NCBI RefSeq assembly: GCF_000633935.1
Contig: NZ_KK214995.1
Span: 320,801-384,800 of the forward strand
Origin: Ectothiorhodospira haloalkaliphila ATCC 51935
GTDB lineage: Bacteria > Pseudomonadota > Gammaproteobacteria > Ectothiorhodospirales > Ectothiorhodospiraceae
Length of the DNA: 64,000 nucleotides
Reading direction: 5' to 3'
Shown: piece by piece, positions 1 through 8,774 of the stretch
Layout of the letters: every line of letters starts with the position of its first letter
Position numbering within the stretch: the stretch's first letter is position 1
Position numbers and translations under genes: made by a program
Notes under the pieces: model-generated
What the model saw: only the letters and a program-made list of their open reading frames with translations
Database searches by the model: none
What the model was told of the DNA's origin: nothing

Positions 1-1080
1 AGCTACCGATTCGAGCGCTACCGCCCCAGCGACAAGCCCCATCCTCGGCTGAGCCTTACCCGGCTCACCGATGATCAGGCGCAGCGAGTCGAGCAAACCG
101 TTGACGCCATCAGCCTGGTGCGGGACCTCATCAACACGCCGGCGGAGGACATGATGCCTGAGCACCTGGCCGAATCCGCCCAGCAACTGGGCGAGACCTT
201 CGGTGCCACGGTACGGCAGGTGGTAGGGGATGCCCTGCTGGAGGAAAACTATCCCAGTATCCACCGAGTGGGACGGGCCAGTCACCACGCCCCCCGTGTG
301 ATCGATTTGCAGTGGGGGGACGATGCCCACCCCCGGATCACCCTGGTGGGCAAGGGGGTGTGTTTCGATACCGGTGGGCTCGATATCAAGCCGAGCAATG
401 GCATGCGTCTCATGAAAAAGGATATGGGCGGTGCTGCTCACGTGCTGGGCCTGGCGCATTTGATCATGGCGGCAGGCCTGCCGGTGCGCCTGCGGGTACT
501 GATTGGTGCCGTGGATAACGCCATCGATGGCAACGCCTTTCGCCCGGGGGACGTGATCACCACCCGCAAGGGCCTGACCGTGGAAGTGGACAACACCGAT
601 GCCGAGGGTCGTCTGGTGTTGTGTGATCTGCTCACCCGGGCCTGCGAGGAGAGCCCTTCACTGATCATTGATTTTGCCACCCTCACCGGGGCGGCGAGGG
701 TGGCGGTCGGCACGGAGATCGCGGCTTTCTTCACGGATGCCCGTGAACTGGTCCACGGCCTGCATCGTCATGCAGAGATCCAGGAGGACCCTTGCTGGCG
801 GCTCCCCCTGCATGAGCCCTACAGGGAGCTGCTGGAGAGTTCCGTGGCCGATCTGGCCAACAGCGGCAGTACCCCTTACGCGGGAGCCATTACCGCCGGG
901 CTGTTCCTCAAGGCCTTCGTGCCCCGGACCCAGCCCTGGATCCATTTTGATGTGATGGCCTGGAACACACGTGCCCGTCCGGGGCGTCCCAAGGGGGGCG
1001 AGGCCCTGGGCGTGCGTGCGGTATTCGCCTGGCTGGAGGAGCGTTTCAGTACGCCCCAAGGTCCAGACTGCCAAGATTGA
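1..1080 (+). CDS. M17 leucyl aminopeptidase family protein, 5' end missing
   Basis: Zinc/manganese-dependent cytosolic exopeptidase of family M17, which removes N-terminal residues from peptides. The reading frame is open from base 1, so the N-terminal regulatory domain lies off the left edge. Visible are the catalytic-domain entry LINTPAEDM, the metal/bicarbonate segment GKGVCFDTGGLDIK with Lys and Asp ligands, KKDMGGAAHVLG, and the family signature NTDAEGRL. The C-terminal part (TPYAGAITAGLFLKAFV, then WIHFDVMAWN) is complete. It could be the PepA type or the shorter PepA-related type; the missing N-terminus prevents a choice. Its last 35 bases overlap the 3' end of the convergent glutamate dehydrogenase gene. 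Confidence 0.93.
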   Translation, partial: SYRFERYRPSDKPHPRLSLTRLTDDQAQRVEQTVDAISLVRDLINTPAEDMMPEHLAESAQQLGETFGATVRQVVGDALLEENYPSIHRVGRASHHAPRVIDLQWGDDAHPRITLVGKGVCFDTGGLDIKPSNGMRLMKKDMGGAAHVLGLAHLIMAAGLPVRLRVLIGAVDNAIDGNAFRPGDVITTRKGLTVEVDNTDAEGRLVLCDLLTRACEESPSLIIDFATLTGAARVAVGTEIAAFFTDARELVHGLHRHAEIQEDPCWRLPLHEPYRELLESSVADLANSGSTPYAGAITAGLFLKAFVPRTQPWIHFDVMAWNTRARPGRPKGGEALGVRAVFAWLEERFSTPQGPDCQD

Positions 1081-2476
1081 TCCGGGTCACCGCCAGGGCG
1101 TAGGCGGCGGTGCGGTAATCCAGGTGCCGCCCGCCCTCGCGCCGGAACCGGGCGATCTCCTGGAACGCCACGCGCATGGCATCGTCCAGGCCGGATCGCA
1201 CCAGGTCCACTTCTTCGGCGCCACGGATGAGGTTCTCGCGCATCCATGCCGGGGTCTTTTCACCACTCATCATTTCCAGGGCAGAAACGATGTGCTCGCC
1301 CCGGGTCTCATCCAGGCGTCGCTGCAAACGCCCGAAGCGGATATGGGAGAGGTTACGGATCCACTCGAAGTATGAGACCACCACACCGCCGGCGTTGGCA
1401 TAGATGTCCGGCAGGATGACCGTGCCCTTGCCGCGCAGGATCTCGTCTGCCTCGTAGGTGATGGGCCCATTGGCGGCTTCGATGATCAAGGGAGCGCGGA
1501 TGCTCTCGGCATTGTCCTTGTGAATCACGCCCTCCAGGGCCGCCGGGATGAGCACGTCACAGTCTTCGGCCAGCACGCTTGCCCCTTTGTCCACGAACCG
1601 GGCATCGGGGTAGCCCAGCACCGTGCCGTGCTCATTCATGTAGCAACGCACTGCCTCCACCGACAGGCCCCGCTCGTCAATCAGGGCGCCCTCACGCTCG
1701 ATGATCCCGACGATGCGGGCGCCATCCTCCTCCTGCAGGAACTTGGCCGCGTGATAGCCCACATTGCCCAGGCCCTGCACGATGATGCGCTTGCCCTCCA
1801 GGGACCCCTGCAGGCCCGCCGCCTGCACCTCGGCGGGATGGCGGAAGAACTCCCTGAGGGCATACTGGATGCCACGCCCCGTGGCCTCCAGCCTTCCCGG
1901 CATTCCGCCCAGGTCCACCGGCTTACCGGTCACGCAGCCCACGTAGTTGATGTCTTCCGGGTAGAGGTTCTTGTAAGTATCCAGAATCCATGCCATTTCC
2001 CGTTGCCCTGTACCCACATCGGGAGCCGGCACGTTGGTGGCCGGGCTGAGGAATCCGCGGCGGGCCAGTTCCCGGGCAAACCGCCGCGTGATGAGTTCCA
2101 TTTCATCCCGGTCGTACTGGGTGGGATCAATGCACAGCCCCCCCTTGGAGCCGCCAAAGGGCACATCCACGATGGCACATTTATAGGTCATCAGCGCCGC
2201 CAGGGCCTCGGTATCGTCCTGATCCACGGTGGGGGAAAAGCGCAGCCCCCCCTTGGCGGGAAGACGATGGGTGCTGTGCACGGCCCGCCAGCCGGTGAAG
2301 GTGCGAACCTCCCCGCGCAGCTTGATGGGAAAAGAGACCTGCAGGGTGGCGTTACAGGACTTGAGGGCACGATCAGCCCCGGGCTCCAGTTTCACTTCCT
2401 TGAGGGCCCGATCCAGCATGAGGGCCACGTTCTGCTGAAAACTCCCGGAGCGGGTGGCGGTCGGTTGATCGCTCAT
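1046..2476 (-). CDS. gdhA: Glutamate dehydrogenase (Glu/Leu/Phe/Val dehydrogenase family)
   Basis: Oxidative deamination of glutamate to 2-oxoglutarate and ammonia, or the reverse, in the cytosol. The protein has 476 residues. The N-terminal substrate domain shows LPAKGGLRFSP and MTYKCAIVDVPFGGSKGG with the catalytic lysine region, followed by PAPDVGTG. The Rossmann coenzyme domain has GLGNVGYHAAKFL. The start at 2476 is chosen because AGGAGGT lies at 2480-2486; a longer frame up to 2554 has an unconvincing N-terminus (MSFHDGLRARRD). Whether it uses NAD or NADP cannot be read safely. It runs convergently into the aminopeptidase gene and overlaps it by 35 bases. Confidence 0.95.
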   Translation of the reverse strand: MSDQPTATRSGSFQQNVALMLDRALKEVKLEPGADRALKSCNATLQVSFPIKLRGEVRTFTGWRAVHSTHRLPAKGGLRFSPTVDQDDTEALAALMTYKCAIVDVPFGGSKGGLCIDPTQYDRDEMELITRRFARELARRGFLSPATNVPAPDVGTGQREMAWILDTYKNLYPEDINYVGCVTGKPVDLGGMPGRLEATGRGIQYALREFFRHPAEVQAAGLQGSLEGKRIIVQGLGNVGYHAAKFLQEEDGARIVGIIEREGALIDERGLSVEAVRCYMNEHGTVLGYPDARFVDKGASVLAEDCDVLIPAALEGVIHKDNAESIRAPLIIEAANGPITYEADEILRGKGTVILPDIYANAGGVVVSYFEWIRNLSHIRFGRLQRRLDETRGEHIVSALEMMSGEKTPAWMRENLIRGAEEVDLVRSGLDDAMRVAFQEIARFRREGGRHLDYRTAAYALAVTRINLGSLDLGAY

Positions 2477-2571
2477 GACACCTCCTGGTTGACGGTTGCG
2501 GCGCTTTGGCCCGACGGTATCTCTGCGGGCACGCAAACCATCGTGAAAGGACATTCACGACGGCAGAGTGT

Positions 2572-2763
2572 TCAGGGGCGTGAAAGCTTCCGGCGCCGAT
2601 CCTCGTCTGCCTTCTCCCTCAGGGCCCGGGCAGTGTTCTTCTCCGGATCGCTGAAGACAAAGCGTCCGGCGAGCACGCAGCCCTTCATGCCTGGCTCACA
2701 GGGGCGATCGTCCAGATGGCCGCACAGGCCCTTGCTTTCATGCGGGCAACCCCATCCACCCAT
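2572..2763 (-). CDS. Small four-cysteine protein at the end of the cyd operon
   Basis: A 63-residue protein of unknown function. Four cysteines are spaced C-x7-C-x7-C-x6-C in the N-terminal half (GCPHESKGLC, RPC, PGMKGC), followed by VLAGRFVFSD and a charged Arg/Lys/Glu-rich tail. The pattern suggests a small zinc or Fe-S site, but this is inference. The ATG at 2763 is two bases past the cydC stop and is preceded by GAGGAG inside the cydC end, so it looks translationally coupled to cydC. No signal peptide or membrane segment is visible. I have an impression of similar small proteins in other proteobacteria but cannot assign a family. Confidence 0.72.
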   Translation of the reverse strand: MGGWGCPHESKGLCGHLDDRPCEPGMKGCVLAGRFVFSDPEKNTARALREKADEDRRRKLSRP

Positions 2764-2765
2764 GA

Positions 2766-4445
2766 TCAACTCCTCGGTTGCTGCGCCTGAAGCTGTCCCC
2801 GTTCCAGCCGGTAATGGCGATCCGCCATGGGGGCAGTGGCTTCCTCGTGGGCGATCACCAGTGCGGCCCGCTGGGCCAGCCAGGGGGCCATGCGTTCCCG
2901 AAGGCGGATAATGGTGGCCGGGTCCAGACCCCGAAAGGGCTCATCCAGGATCACCAGCGGCGGATCCCTCAGGATCAGCCGGGCCAGCGCCAGACGACGG
3001 GCCTGCCCTCCGGACAGCAGTGCCCCACCTTCACCCACCTGGGTGTCCAGACCCTGGCCCAGAGTCTGGACAAAGTCGTCCAGGCCGGCAATGAACAGCG
3101 CCTGATGCAATTGCTCTTCAGTGGCCTCGGGGCGGGCCAGGCGCAGATTATTGGCCATGGTGTCCGCAAACAGCACGGTCTCCTGGGTGAGGGCTCCCAG
3201 TTGGCTGTAGAGGTCCTGATAGCTCATGTCCTGCACCGGCACGCCGGCCACGCGGGCCTCACCCTCCTGAGGCGCCACCAGGCGCAGGGCCACACTGAGG
3301 ATGCTGGTCTTGCCGGCGCCGGAGGCCCCGGTGATCAGGACCGTCTCACCCGTGTTCACGTCCAGATCGATTCCCTGCAGCACCGGTGGCCCCTGTTCAC
3401 CGTAGCGCAGCACCACCTGACGAAGTTGCAACCCTTCGCAAGAAGCTGGAGCAACCGGTGTTTTGGGTTCCTCCAGGGCAGGGCGAGTATTGGCCACATC
3501 CAGCAGGCGGCGGGCTGCGCTGCGGATCTGGCCCACGCGTTGATAGGCCCCGGGTAGCATGCCCAGGGCTTCGGAAAGCCCCAGTGTGGCGAGAATGACC
3601 AGCACCACGATGGGTGCGCCGGCCTGTCCTGTGGCCAACCAGCCGATCCCCAGCCATAGGGCCAGCCACACGGCCGCCAGACCCGCCAGCATCGCCAGGG
3701 CATCCCCCAGGGCACCCCAGCGCGCCAGCCCACCCTCGGCATGGGCACGGTCAGATTCGGCCGATTCCAGTGCGCGCCGATGACGACCCAGGGCGCCGAA
3801 CACCCGCAGCTCCGCCAGGCCCTGAACGCCCTCCACCGCCAGCTCACGCACGCGGGCGGCGGCCCGGGTGCGGCGCTCCCCGGCAGCCCGCCCCAGGGCC
3901 AGGGCCAGGGCCGGCAACACCAGGCCTGCAAAGGCCAGCAGGGCAATCACCCAGAGGGCGCTGAACGGGGCCAGCAGGCCGAACAATACTGCGCCCCCCA
4001 GCAGGGCCAGCACGGCTGTGAGAGTGGGTGTGATCACCCGCAGGAAGAGGCCGTCCAGGGTGTCGATGTCACCCACCAGTCGCTGCAGCAGATCAGCCGA
4101 GCGAAAACGGGCCAGGGTGCCCGGATCCAGAGGCGCCAGGCGACGGAAGATCCAGCTGCGCAGGTCGGCCAGATGGCGCAACACCGCCTCGTGGTTCACC
4201 AGACGCTCGGCATAGCGCCCCAGGGTGCGGGTAATGGCCAGGGCACGAATGCCGCCGGCGGGCCTGTAGACATCCAGCCCCAGAATGAGCCCGGCACCGG
4301 CCAGGGCCGATGCGGTGATGAACCAGCCGGAAAGGGCCAGCAGGCCCGTGGAGGCTGCCACCGTCAGTACAGCCAGCAGACCGCCAGCGGCAAACCAGGG
4401 CAGACGGGGCAGGGAGAGCTTGAGGAATGGCCAGAGGTCCTTCAT
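2766..4445 (-). CDS. cydC: CydC subunit of the thiol-exporting ABC transporter
   Basis: Half-transporter (559 aa) that with CydD exports cysteine/glutathione to the periplasm, needed for assembly of bd-type oxidases. An N-terminal membrane domain with about six helices (WFAAGGLLAVLTVAASTGLLALSGWFITA onward) is followed by an ATPase domain: Walker A GASGAGKTS, Q-loop near LTQETVLFADT, signature LSGGQARRLALARL, Walker B LVILDEPFRGLD, and a switch histidine in VIAHEE. The ATG at 4443-4445 overlaps the cydD stop by four bases (ATGA). A longer frame reaching 4637 is only a frame overlapping cydD. The operon continues into the small Cys4 gene. Confidence 0.95.
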   Translation of the reverse strand: MKDLWPFLKLSLPRLPWFAAGGLLAVLTVAASTGLLALSGWFITASALAGAGLILGLDVYRPAGGIRALAITRTLGRYAERLVNHEAVLRHLADLRSWIFRRLAPLDPGTLARFRSADLLQRLVGDIDTLDGLFLRVITPTLTAVLALLGGAVLFGLLAPFSALWVIALLAFAGLVLPALALALGRAAGERRTRAAARVRELAVEGVQGLAELRVFGALGRHRRALESAESDRAHAEGGLARWGALGDALAMLAGLAAVWLALWLGIGWLATGQAGAPIVVLVILATLGLSEALGMLPGAYQRVGQIRSAARRLLDVANTRPALEEPKTPVAPASCEGLQLRQVVLRYGEQGPPVLQGIDLDVNTGETVLITGASGAGKTSILSVALRLVAPQEGEARVAGVPVQDMSYQDLYSQLGALTQETVLFADTMANNLRLARPEATEEQLHQALFIAGLDDFVQTLGQGLDTQVGEGGALLSGGQARRLALARLILRDPPLVILDEPFRGLDPATIIRLRERMAPWLAQRAALVIAHEEATAPMADRHYRLERGQLQAQQPRS

Positions 4446-6169
4446 GCGTGATGCCCCGTATCCTGTACCACCTGACCGTCCTGAATGGTGATGACCCGGT
4501 TGGCCCACTCCAGCACCCGGGGATGATGACTGGCAATGAGCAGGGTGGCGCCGGTGGTGGCCGAGCGCTCCAGGGCCTTGAGGATCTGCTCCTCGGTGTC
4601 GGGATCCAGGCCCGCCGTGGGTTCGTCCAGCAGCCACAGCGGGGCCTGCTTGAGGGCCGCGCGAGCCAGTGCCACCCGCTGGGCCTGGCCGCCTGACAGA
4701 CCATATCCCCGTTCACCCAAGGGGGTATCCAGCCCCTGGGGGAGCTGGCTGGCAAACGACAGCACACCGGCATCCCGGGCAGCCGATCTGACGGCCTCAT
4801 CCGAGGCCTGGGGTTCGCCCATGCGGATATTATCGGCCAGGCTGCCTGCGAAGACATGGGGACGCTGTCCCATCCAGGCTGCCTGGCGCACCGGATCCGG
4901 CTCAGCCCCATCCACCGCCACCTTCCCCCGATCCGGGCGAATGAATCCCGCCAGCAGATGCAGTACGGTAGATTTTCCGGCACCGCTGGGGCCGCACAGG
5001 GCCACGCGCTCGCCGGGCTCGATGGTCAGACTCACACCCTGCAGCGCCTGGCGTTGCCCATCCTCGAAACTCACGTGCACGTTATCCAGGCGAACACGCA
5101 CGCCGCTCCCGCTGGAGGGGTGAGGCACGGGAGGCGGGGAGGGCAGCTGCGGCGCCTCGCGGCGCAGCAGCGGCATCAACACCTGGGCGGCTCCCAGCGC
5201 CGCAGCACGATCATGATAGTGCTGCGCCAGTTGCCGCAGGGGCTGGAAGAAGTCCGGGGCCATGAGCAGGATGAACAGGCCCGAGAAGAGGGTGAGTTCC
5301 GGAGCCGGGCCCCAGGTGAGATACCCGATCAGGCCAAAACCCACGTACATGGCCACCAGGGCAATGGCGACGGCGCTGAAGAACTCCAGCACCGCAGAGG
5401 ACAGAAAGGCCACGCGCAGCACCTTCATGGTGCTGGCTCGATAGCCTTCGGCGGCCTCGGCCACGTCCGCCGCGGCGCGCTCCTGGGCATTGAGCAGGCG
5501 CAGGGTGGTCAGGCCCTGCAGGCGATCCAGGAAATGCCCGCCCAGTCGGGCGACGGTTTCCTGTTGGCTGCGACTGACCTGCGCTGCCCCCATGCCCAGC
5601 AAGGCCATGAAGAAGGGAATCAGCGGGGCCGCAAACAGAAGAATCAGAGCGGCCAGCCAGTCCTGGGTGAGCGCGGCGATGGAGATGCCGATGGGCACGA
5701 GGGCCGCCACCATCATTTGCGGCAGATAACGCCCGTAATAGCCGGACAACCCCTCCACCTGTTCCACGATGGCTGAGGAGAGGGTGCCACTGTGGCGATC
5801 GGCGAGCCGCACCGGCCCCAGGGTGGCCAGATGCTGGAATATGCGATCCCTGAGGCGCCCCTGGATGCGCAGCGCCGCCTCCTGACCCGTGGCCTCCCGC
5901 ACCCACCCCAGCACCACGCGCAGCAACATCACGCCGGCCAGCCAGGCGAACGGCACGGCCAGTTCCGACGGGCCCTGACCATGGCTGATGGCGCGATCCA
6001 GCAGCCATGCGATCAGCCCCGCCTGCGGAATGATGAGCAGGCCGGAGAGCACGCCGGCACCGGTGGCCAGCCCCAGAAGGGGCCGGACCGGAGCGATGTG
6101 CTCATTGAGCCACTGGCGTGCTTCCCGGTTGGGGATTTCCGGGGTCGTATTGTCGGCGGGAGAGGTCAG
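4442..6169 (-). CDS. cydD: CydD subunit of the thiol-exporting ABC transporter, probable CTG start
   Basis: Partner of CydC in the cysteine/glutathione exporter of the inner membrane, 575 aa if started at 6169. Membrane domain: LSGLLIIPQAGLIAWLLDRAI, YYGRYLPQMMVAALVPIGI, PLIPFFMALLGMGAAQ, YVGFGLIGYLTWG. ATPase: Walker A GPSGAGKST, signature LSGGQAQRVALARA, Walker B LWLLDEPTAGLD. The frame has no ATG or GTG before codon 40, yet homologous sequence (REARQWLNEHIAPVRPLLGLATG) extends further upstream. A stop at 6179-6181 limits the frame, leaving CTG at 6167-6169, which overlaps the cydB stop as CTGA with GAGGG upstream. The fallback is GTG at 6052, which would cut into the first transmembrane helix. 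Confidence 0.93.
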   Translation of the reverse strand: MTSPADNTTPEIPNREARQWLNEHIAPVRPLLGLATGAGVLSGLLIIPQAGLIAWLLDRAISHGQGPSELAVPFAWLAGVMLLRVVLGWVREATGQEAALRIQGRLRDRIFQHLATLGPVRLADRHSGTLSSAIVEQVEGLSGYYGRYLPQMMVAALVPIGISIAALTQDWLAALILLFAAPLIPFFMALLGMGAAQVSRSQQETVARLGGHFLDRLQGLTTLRLLNAQERAAADVAEAAEGYRASTMKVLRVAFLSSAVLEFFSAVAIALVAMYVGFGLIGYLTWGPAPELTLFSGLFILLMAPDFFQPLRQLAQHYHDRAAALGAAQVLMPLLRREAPQLPSPPPVPHPSSGSGVRVRLDNVHVSFEDGQRQALQGVSLTIEPGERVALCGPSGAGKSTVLHLLAGFIRPDRGKVAVDGAEPDPVRQAAWMGQRPHVFAGSLADNIRMGEPQASDEAVRSAARDAGVLSFASQLPQGLDTPLGERGYGLSGGQAQRVALARAALKQAPLWLLDEPTAGLDPDTEEQILKALERSATTGATLLIASHHPRVLEWANRVITIQDGQVVQDTGHHA

Positions 6170-7170
6170 TGGTAACCCTCACCGACACGCACCTTGCCCC
6201 TGAACACCCAGTAGGTCCAGGCGGTGTAGGCGAGGATGATGGGGACCACGAACAGGATACCAACCAAGGTGAACAACTGGGCATCCGGCGAAGAAGAGGC
6301 ATCCCAGAAGGTATGCTCCGGCGGCACGGCGTAAGGCCACATGCTGATCAGCAGACCCGCATAGGCCAGCACGAACAGCACCAGGGTGGCCACAAACGGC
6401 GTCCCCTCGTTGCGCTGGGTCAGGCCGCGCCACAACCACAGGCCGGCCAGTACGGAGAGGGTGGGGAAGACCCAAAGCACCGTGGCGTTTTCCAGCCAGC
6501 GCTCCAGGATGTGGGGGTGGGCCACCGCCGTCCACAGGCTGACGATGACATAGACCGCCAGCACCGCTCCCAGCATCCAGCGGGCCATCCTGTAGGCCCA
6601 GTCCTGCAGATCGCCTTCGGTCTTCATGATCAGCCAAGTGGCGCCCAGCAGGGTGTAACCCGCCACCAGGCCCAGACCGGTCATCACGGTGAAGGGGGTC
6701 AACCAGTCCAGTGGCCCGCCCACGTAGGAGAAGCCTTCCACCTCAAAGCCCTGGATATACGCCCCTACCACGGCCCCTTGAGCGAAGGAGGCCACCAAAG
6801 AGCCCAGGAAGAACGACCAGTTCCAGGGGCCCCGCTTGCCGGGAGCCGACTTGAAGCGGAACTCAAAGGCGACACCGCGGAAGATCAACCCTGCCAGGAG
6901 CAGAAACACGCCGATGTAGAGTGCCGGCAGGAACACCGCATAAATCAGGGGGAAGGCGGCCAGCAGGCCGGCGCCCCCGAGGATCAGCCAGGTTTCATTG
7001 CCATCCCAGACCGGCGCGACGGAATTCATCATCACATCGCGATGATCCTCGTTGCGAGCGAAGGGGTAGAGGATGCCCACCCCCAGGTCGAATCCGTCCA
7101 TAAGCACGTACATGAACACCCCGAAGCCGATGATGGCCACCCAGATCAGTGTGAGATCGATCAGTTCCAT
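6166..7170 (-). CDS. cydB: Cytochrome bd-type quinol oxidase subunit II
   Basis: Membrane subunit (334 aa) of the quinol oxidase that reduces oxygen to water. It begins with the typical LIDLTLIWVAIIGFGVFMYVLMDGFDLGVGIL (GFDLGVG is the family signature), followed by WDGNETWLILGG and about eight membrane helices. It starts six bases after the cydA stop and its own stop overlaps the proposed cydD CTG start. With the short-loop CydA next to it, it could equally be named cioB. No cydX-like small membrane gene is present between cydB and cydD. Confidence 0.95.
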   Translation of the reverse strand: MELIDLTLIWVAIIGFGVFMYVLMDGFDLGVGILYPFARNEDHRDVMMNSVAPVWDGNETWLILGGAGLLAAFPLIYAVFLPALYIGVFLLLAGLIFRGVAFEFRFKSAPGKRGPWNWSFFLGSLVASFAQGAVVGAYIQGFEVEGFSYVGGPLDWLTPFTVMTGLGLVAGYTLLGATWLIMKTEGDLQDWAYRMARWMLGAVLAVYVIVSLWTAVAHPHILERWLENATVLWVFPTLSVLAGLWLWRGLTQRNEGTPFVATLVLFVLAYAGLLISMWPYAVPPEHTFWDASSSPDAQLFTLVGILFVVPIILAYTAWTYWVFRGKVRVGEGYH

Positions 7171-7176
7171 GACGGC

Positions 7177-8574
7177 TTACCTCGCGGGCTGGGTAATGGA
7201 TTCATCGGCCGCGGAGAAAGGCCGTTTGGGATGGGCGCCGGGCACGGGATGATCACCCTGGGCCTCGTCGGGACCCTTGCGGATGATGCGCACCAGAAAG
7301 GTGACGCCGGCGATGAACACCACGGCGTAGACGGCGATGAAGCCGATCAGGCTGAACAGGGCCATGCCTCCGGTCAGGGAGGGGGTGAGACCCTCTTCGA
7401 CCCGCATCAGGCCATAGGACAGCCAGGGCTGACGGCCCACCTCGGTGACGAACCAACCCGCCAGCACCGCGACGAACGGCAATGGGATCATGAAGCTGAG
7501 CAGGCGCAGGAAGCGAGGCGAGTGCTCCAGACGGCCCCGCCAGGTCAGCCAGGCGCCCCAAAGGGCCATCACGATCATGAGCAGACCGATACCGACCATG
7601 ATCCTGAAACTCCAGAACACGATGGGGACGTTGGGGCGATCCTCGGGCGCCCATTCCTTGAGCCCTTCGACGCGGCCATCCCATTCATGCGTGAGGATCA
7701 GGCTTGCCAGCTTGGGAATGCCCACCTCCATGAAGTTGCGTTCCTGAGACTGACTGGGGATCGCGAACAGCAGCAGCGGTGCCCCGTCCGTGGTTTCCCA
7801 CACCCCTTCCATGGCGGCCACCTTGGCCGGTTGATGTTCCAGGGTATTCAGGCCATGCACATCCCCCACCAGCAACTGGGCGGGTGCTGCCAGGGCCAGC
7901 ATGATCAGGCACATCTGCAGGGCCTTTTTGGAGGCCAGCGGCGTCTTGCCCTTGAGCAGATACCAGGCCGAGACGGCCGCCACCACAAAGCCGCCCGTGA
8001 GGAACGAGGCCAGTGCCACGTGGAAGAAGCGAGGCCAGAAGGAGGGGTTGAAGATGGCCTCACCCCAGGAGGTGAGATGGAAGATGCCATCCCGCAACTC
8101 CACGCCTGCCGGGGTTTGCATCCAGCTGTTGGCAGAGAGGATCCAGAACGAGGAGATGAAGGTGCCAAGGGCCACCATGCAGGCGGCGAACAGGTGGGTG
8201 CCACGGGGCACCTTGTCGCGGCCAAAGAGCAGGACACCCAGGAACACCGCCTCCAGGAAGAAGGCCGTCACCACCTCATAGGCCAGCACGGGCCCCAGGA
8301 AGTTGGCGCTGGCGTAGGAGAAAACGCTCCAGTTGGTGCCGAACTGGAAGGACATGACGATGCCCGAGACCACGCCCATGCCGAAGACCACGGCAAAGAC
8401 CTTGGTCCAGAAACGGGAGAGCTGTTCGTAGGCCGGATTACCGGTCTTGTAGAGCAACCCCTCGAGCAGGGCGATGTAGGAGGCCAGCCCAATGGTGAAT
8501 ACCGGAAAGATGGCGTGGAATGAAACGACGAACGCGAACTGAATGCGCGATAAGAGAAGCGGATCAAGCTCCAT
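7177..8574 (-). CDS. cydA: Cytochrome bd-type quinol oxidase subunit I, short Q-loop
   Basis: Heme-bearing subunit (465 aa) of the bd-type oxidase. The heme b595 ligand equivalent is His20 (QFAFVVSFHAIFPVF). FWPRFFHVALASF carries the b558 histidine, and SFMIPLPFVAVLAGWF the b558 methionine, followed by the invariant GRQPW. The quinol-binding region between GDVHGLNTLEHQPAK and VPIVFWSFRIMVG lacks the long insertion of E. coli CydA, so this belongs to the short Q-loop (CIO-like) group; cyanide insensitivity would be inference. The start at 8574 is the ATG of MELDPLLLSR with GGAG upstream. An FNR/ANR-like box lies at 8641-8654. Confidence 0.95.
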   Translation of the reverse strand: MELDPLLLSRIQFAFVVSFHAIFPVFTIGLASYIALLEGLLYKTGNPAYEQLSRFWTKVFAVVFGMGVVSGIVMSFQFGTNWSVFSYASANFLGPVLAYEVVTAFFLEAVFLGVLLFGRDKVPRGTHLFAACMVALGTFISSFWILSANSWMQTPAGVELRDGIFHLTSWGEAIFNPSFWPRFFHVALASFLTGGFVVAAVSAWYLLKGKTPLASKKALQMCLIMLALAAPAQLLVGDVHGLNTLEHQPAKVAAMEGVWETTDGAPLLLFAIPSQSQERNFMEVGIPKLASLILTHEWDGRVEGLKEWAPEDRPNVPIVFWSFRIMVGIGLLMIVMALWGAWLTWRGRLEHSPRFLRLLSFMIPLPFVAVLAGWFVTEVGRQPWLSYGLMRVEEGLTPSLTGGMALFSLIGFIAVYAVVFIAGVTFLVRIIRKGPDEAQGDHPVPGAHPKRPFSAADESITQPAR

Positions 8575-8640
8575 GGAGGCAGGACTCCCGTGTCGTGGTG
8601 GACTTTAGACTCATTCTGCGCCTTCTTCCCGGAATACCCT

Positions 8641-8654
8641 ATGATTTTGGTCAA
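8641..8654. promoter_or_regulatory. FNR/ANR-like box upstream of cydA
   Basis: ATGAT-TTTG-GTCAA matches the FNR consensus TTGAT-N4-ATCAA at 8 of 10 defined positions. Its centre lies about 73 bases upstream of the cydA ATG. Oxygen-responsive control of bd oxidase genes by FNR/ANR is well known, which makes the placement plausible; the match alone is modest. Confidence 0.45.
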
Positions 8655-8774
8655 TCACCAACCCGCGAATTTCAGCCCCTTGATCCAGGGCCCAGGACCG
8701 GTGCCCCGGAATTGTACCCCCCCGCGTCGTTCACTCAACCCCCTTTGCCAAACCGGTGCCTCGAAGAGAGATGT

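Noticed and set aside
6118..8523. 801-codon open frame on the plus strand opposite cydAB
   Set aside because: Antisense shadow of GC-rich coding DNA; the His/Gly/Gln-rich translation has no protein-like motifs, and cydAB is certain.
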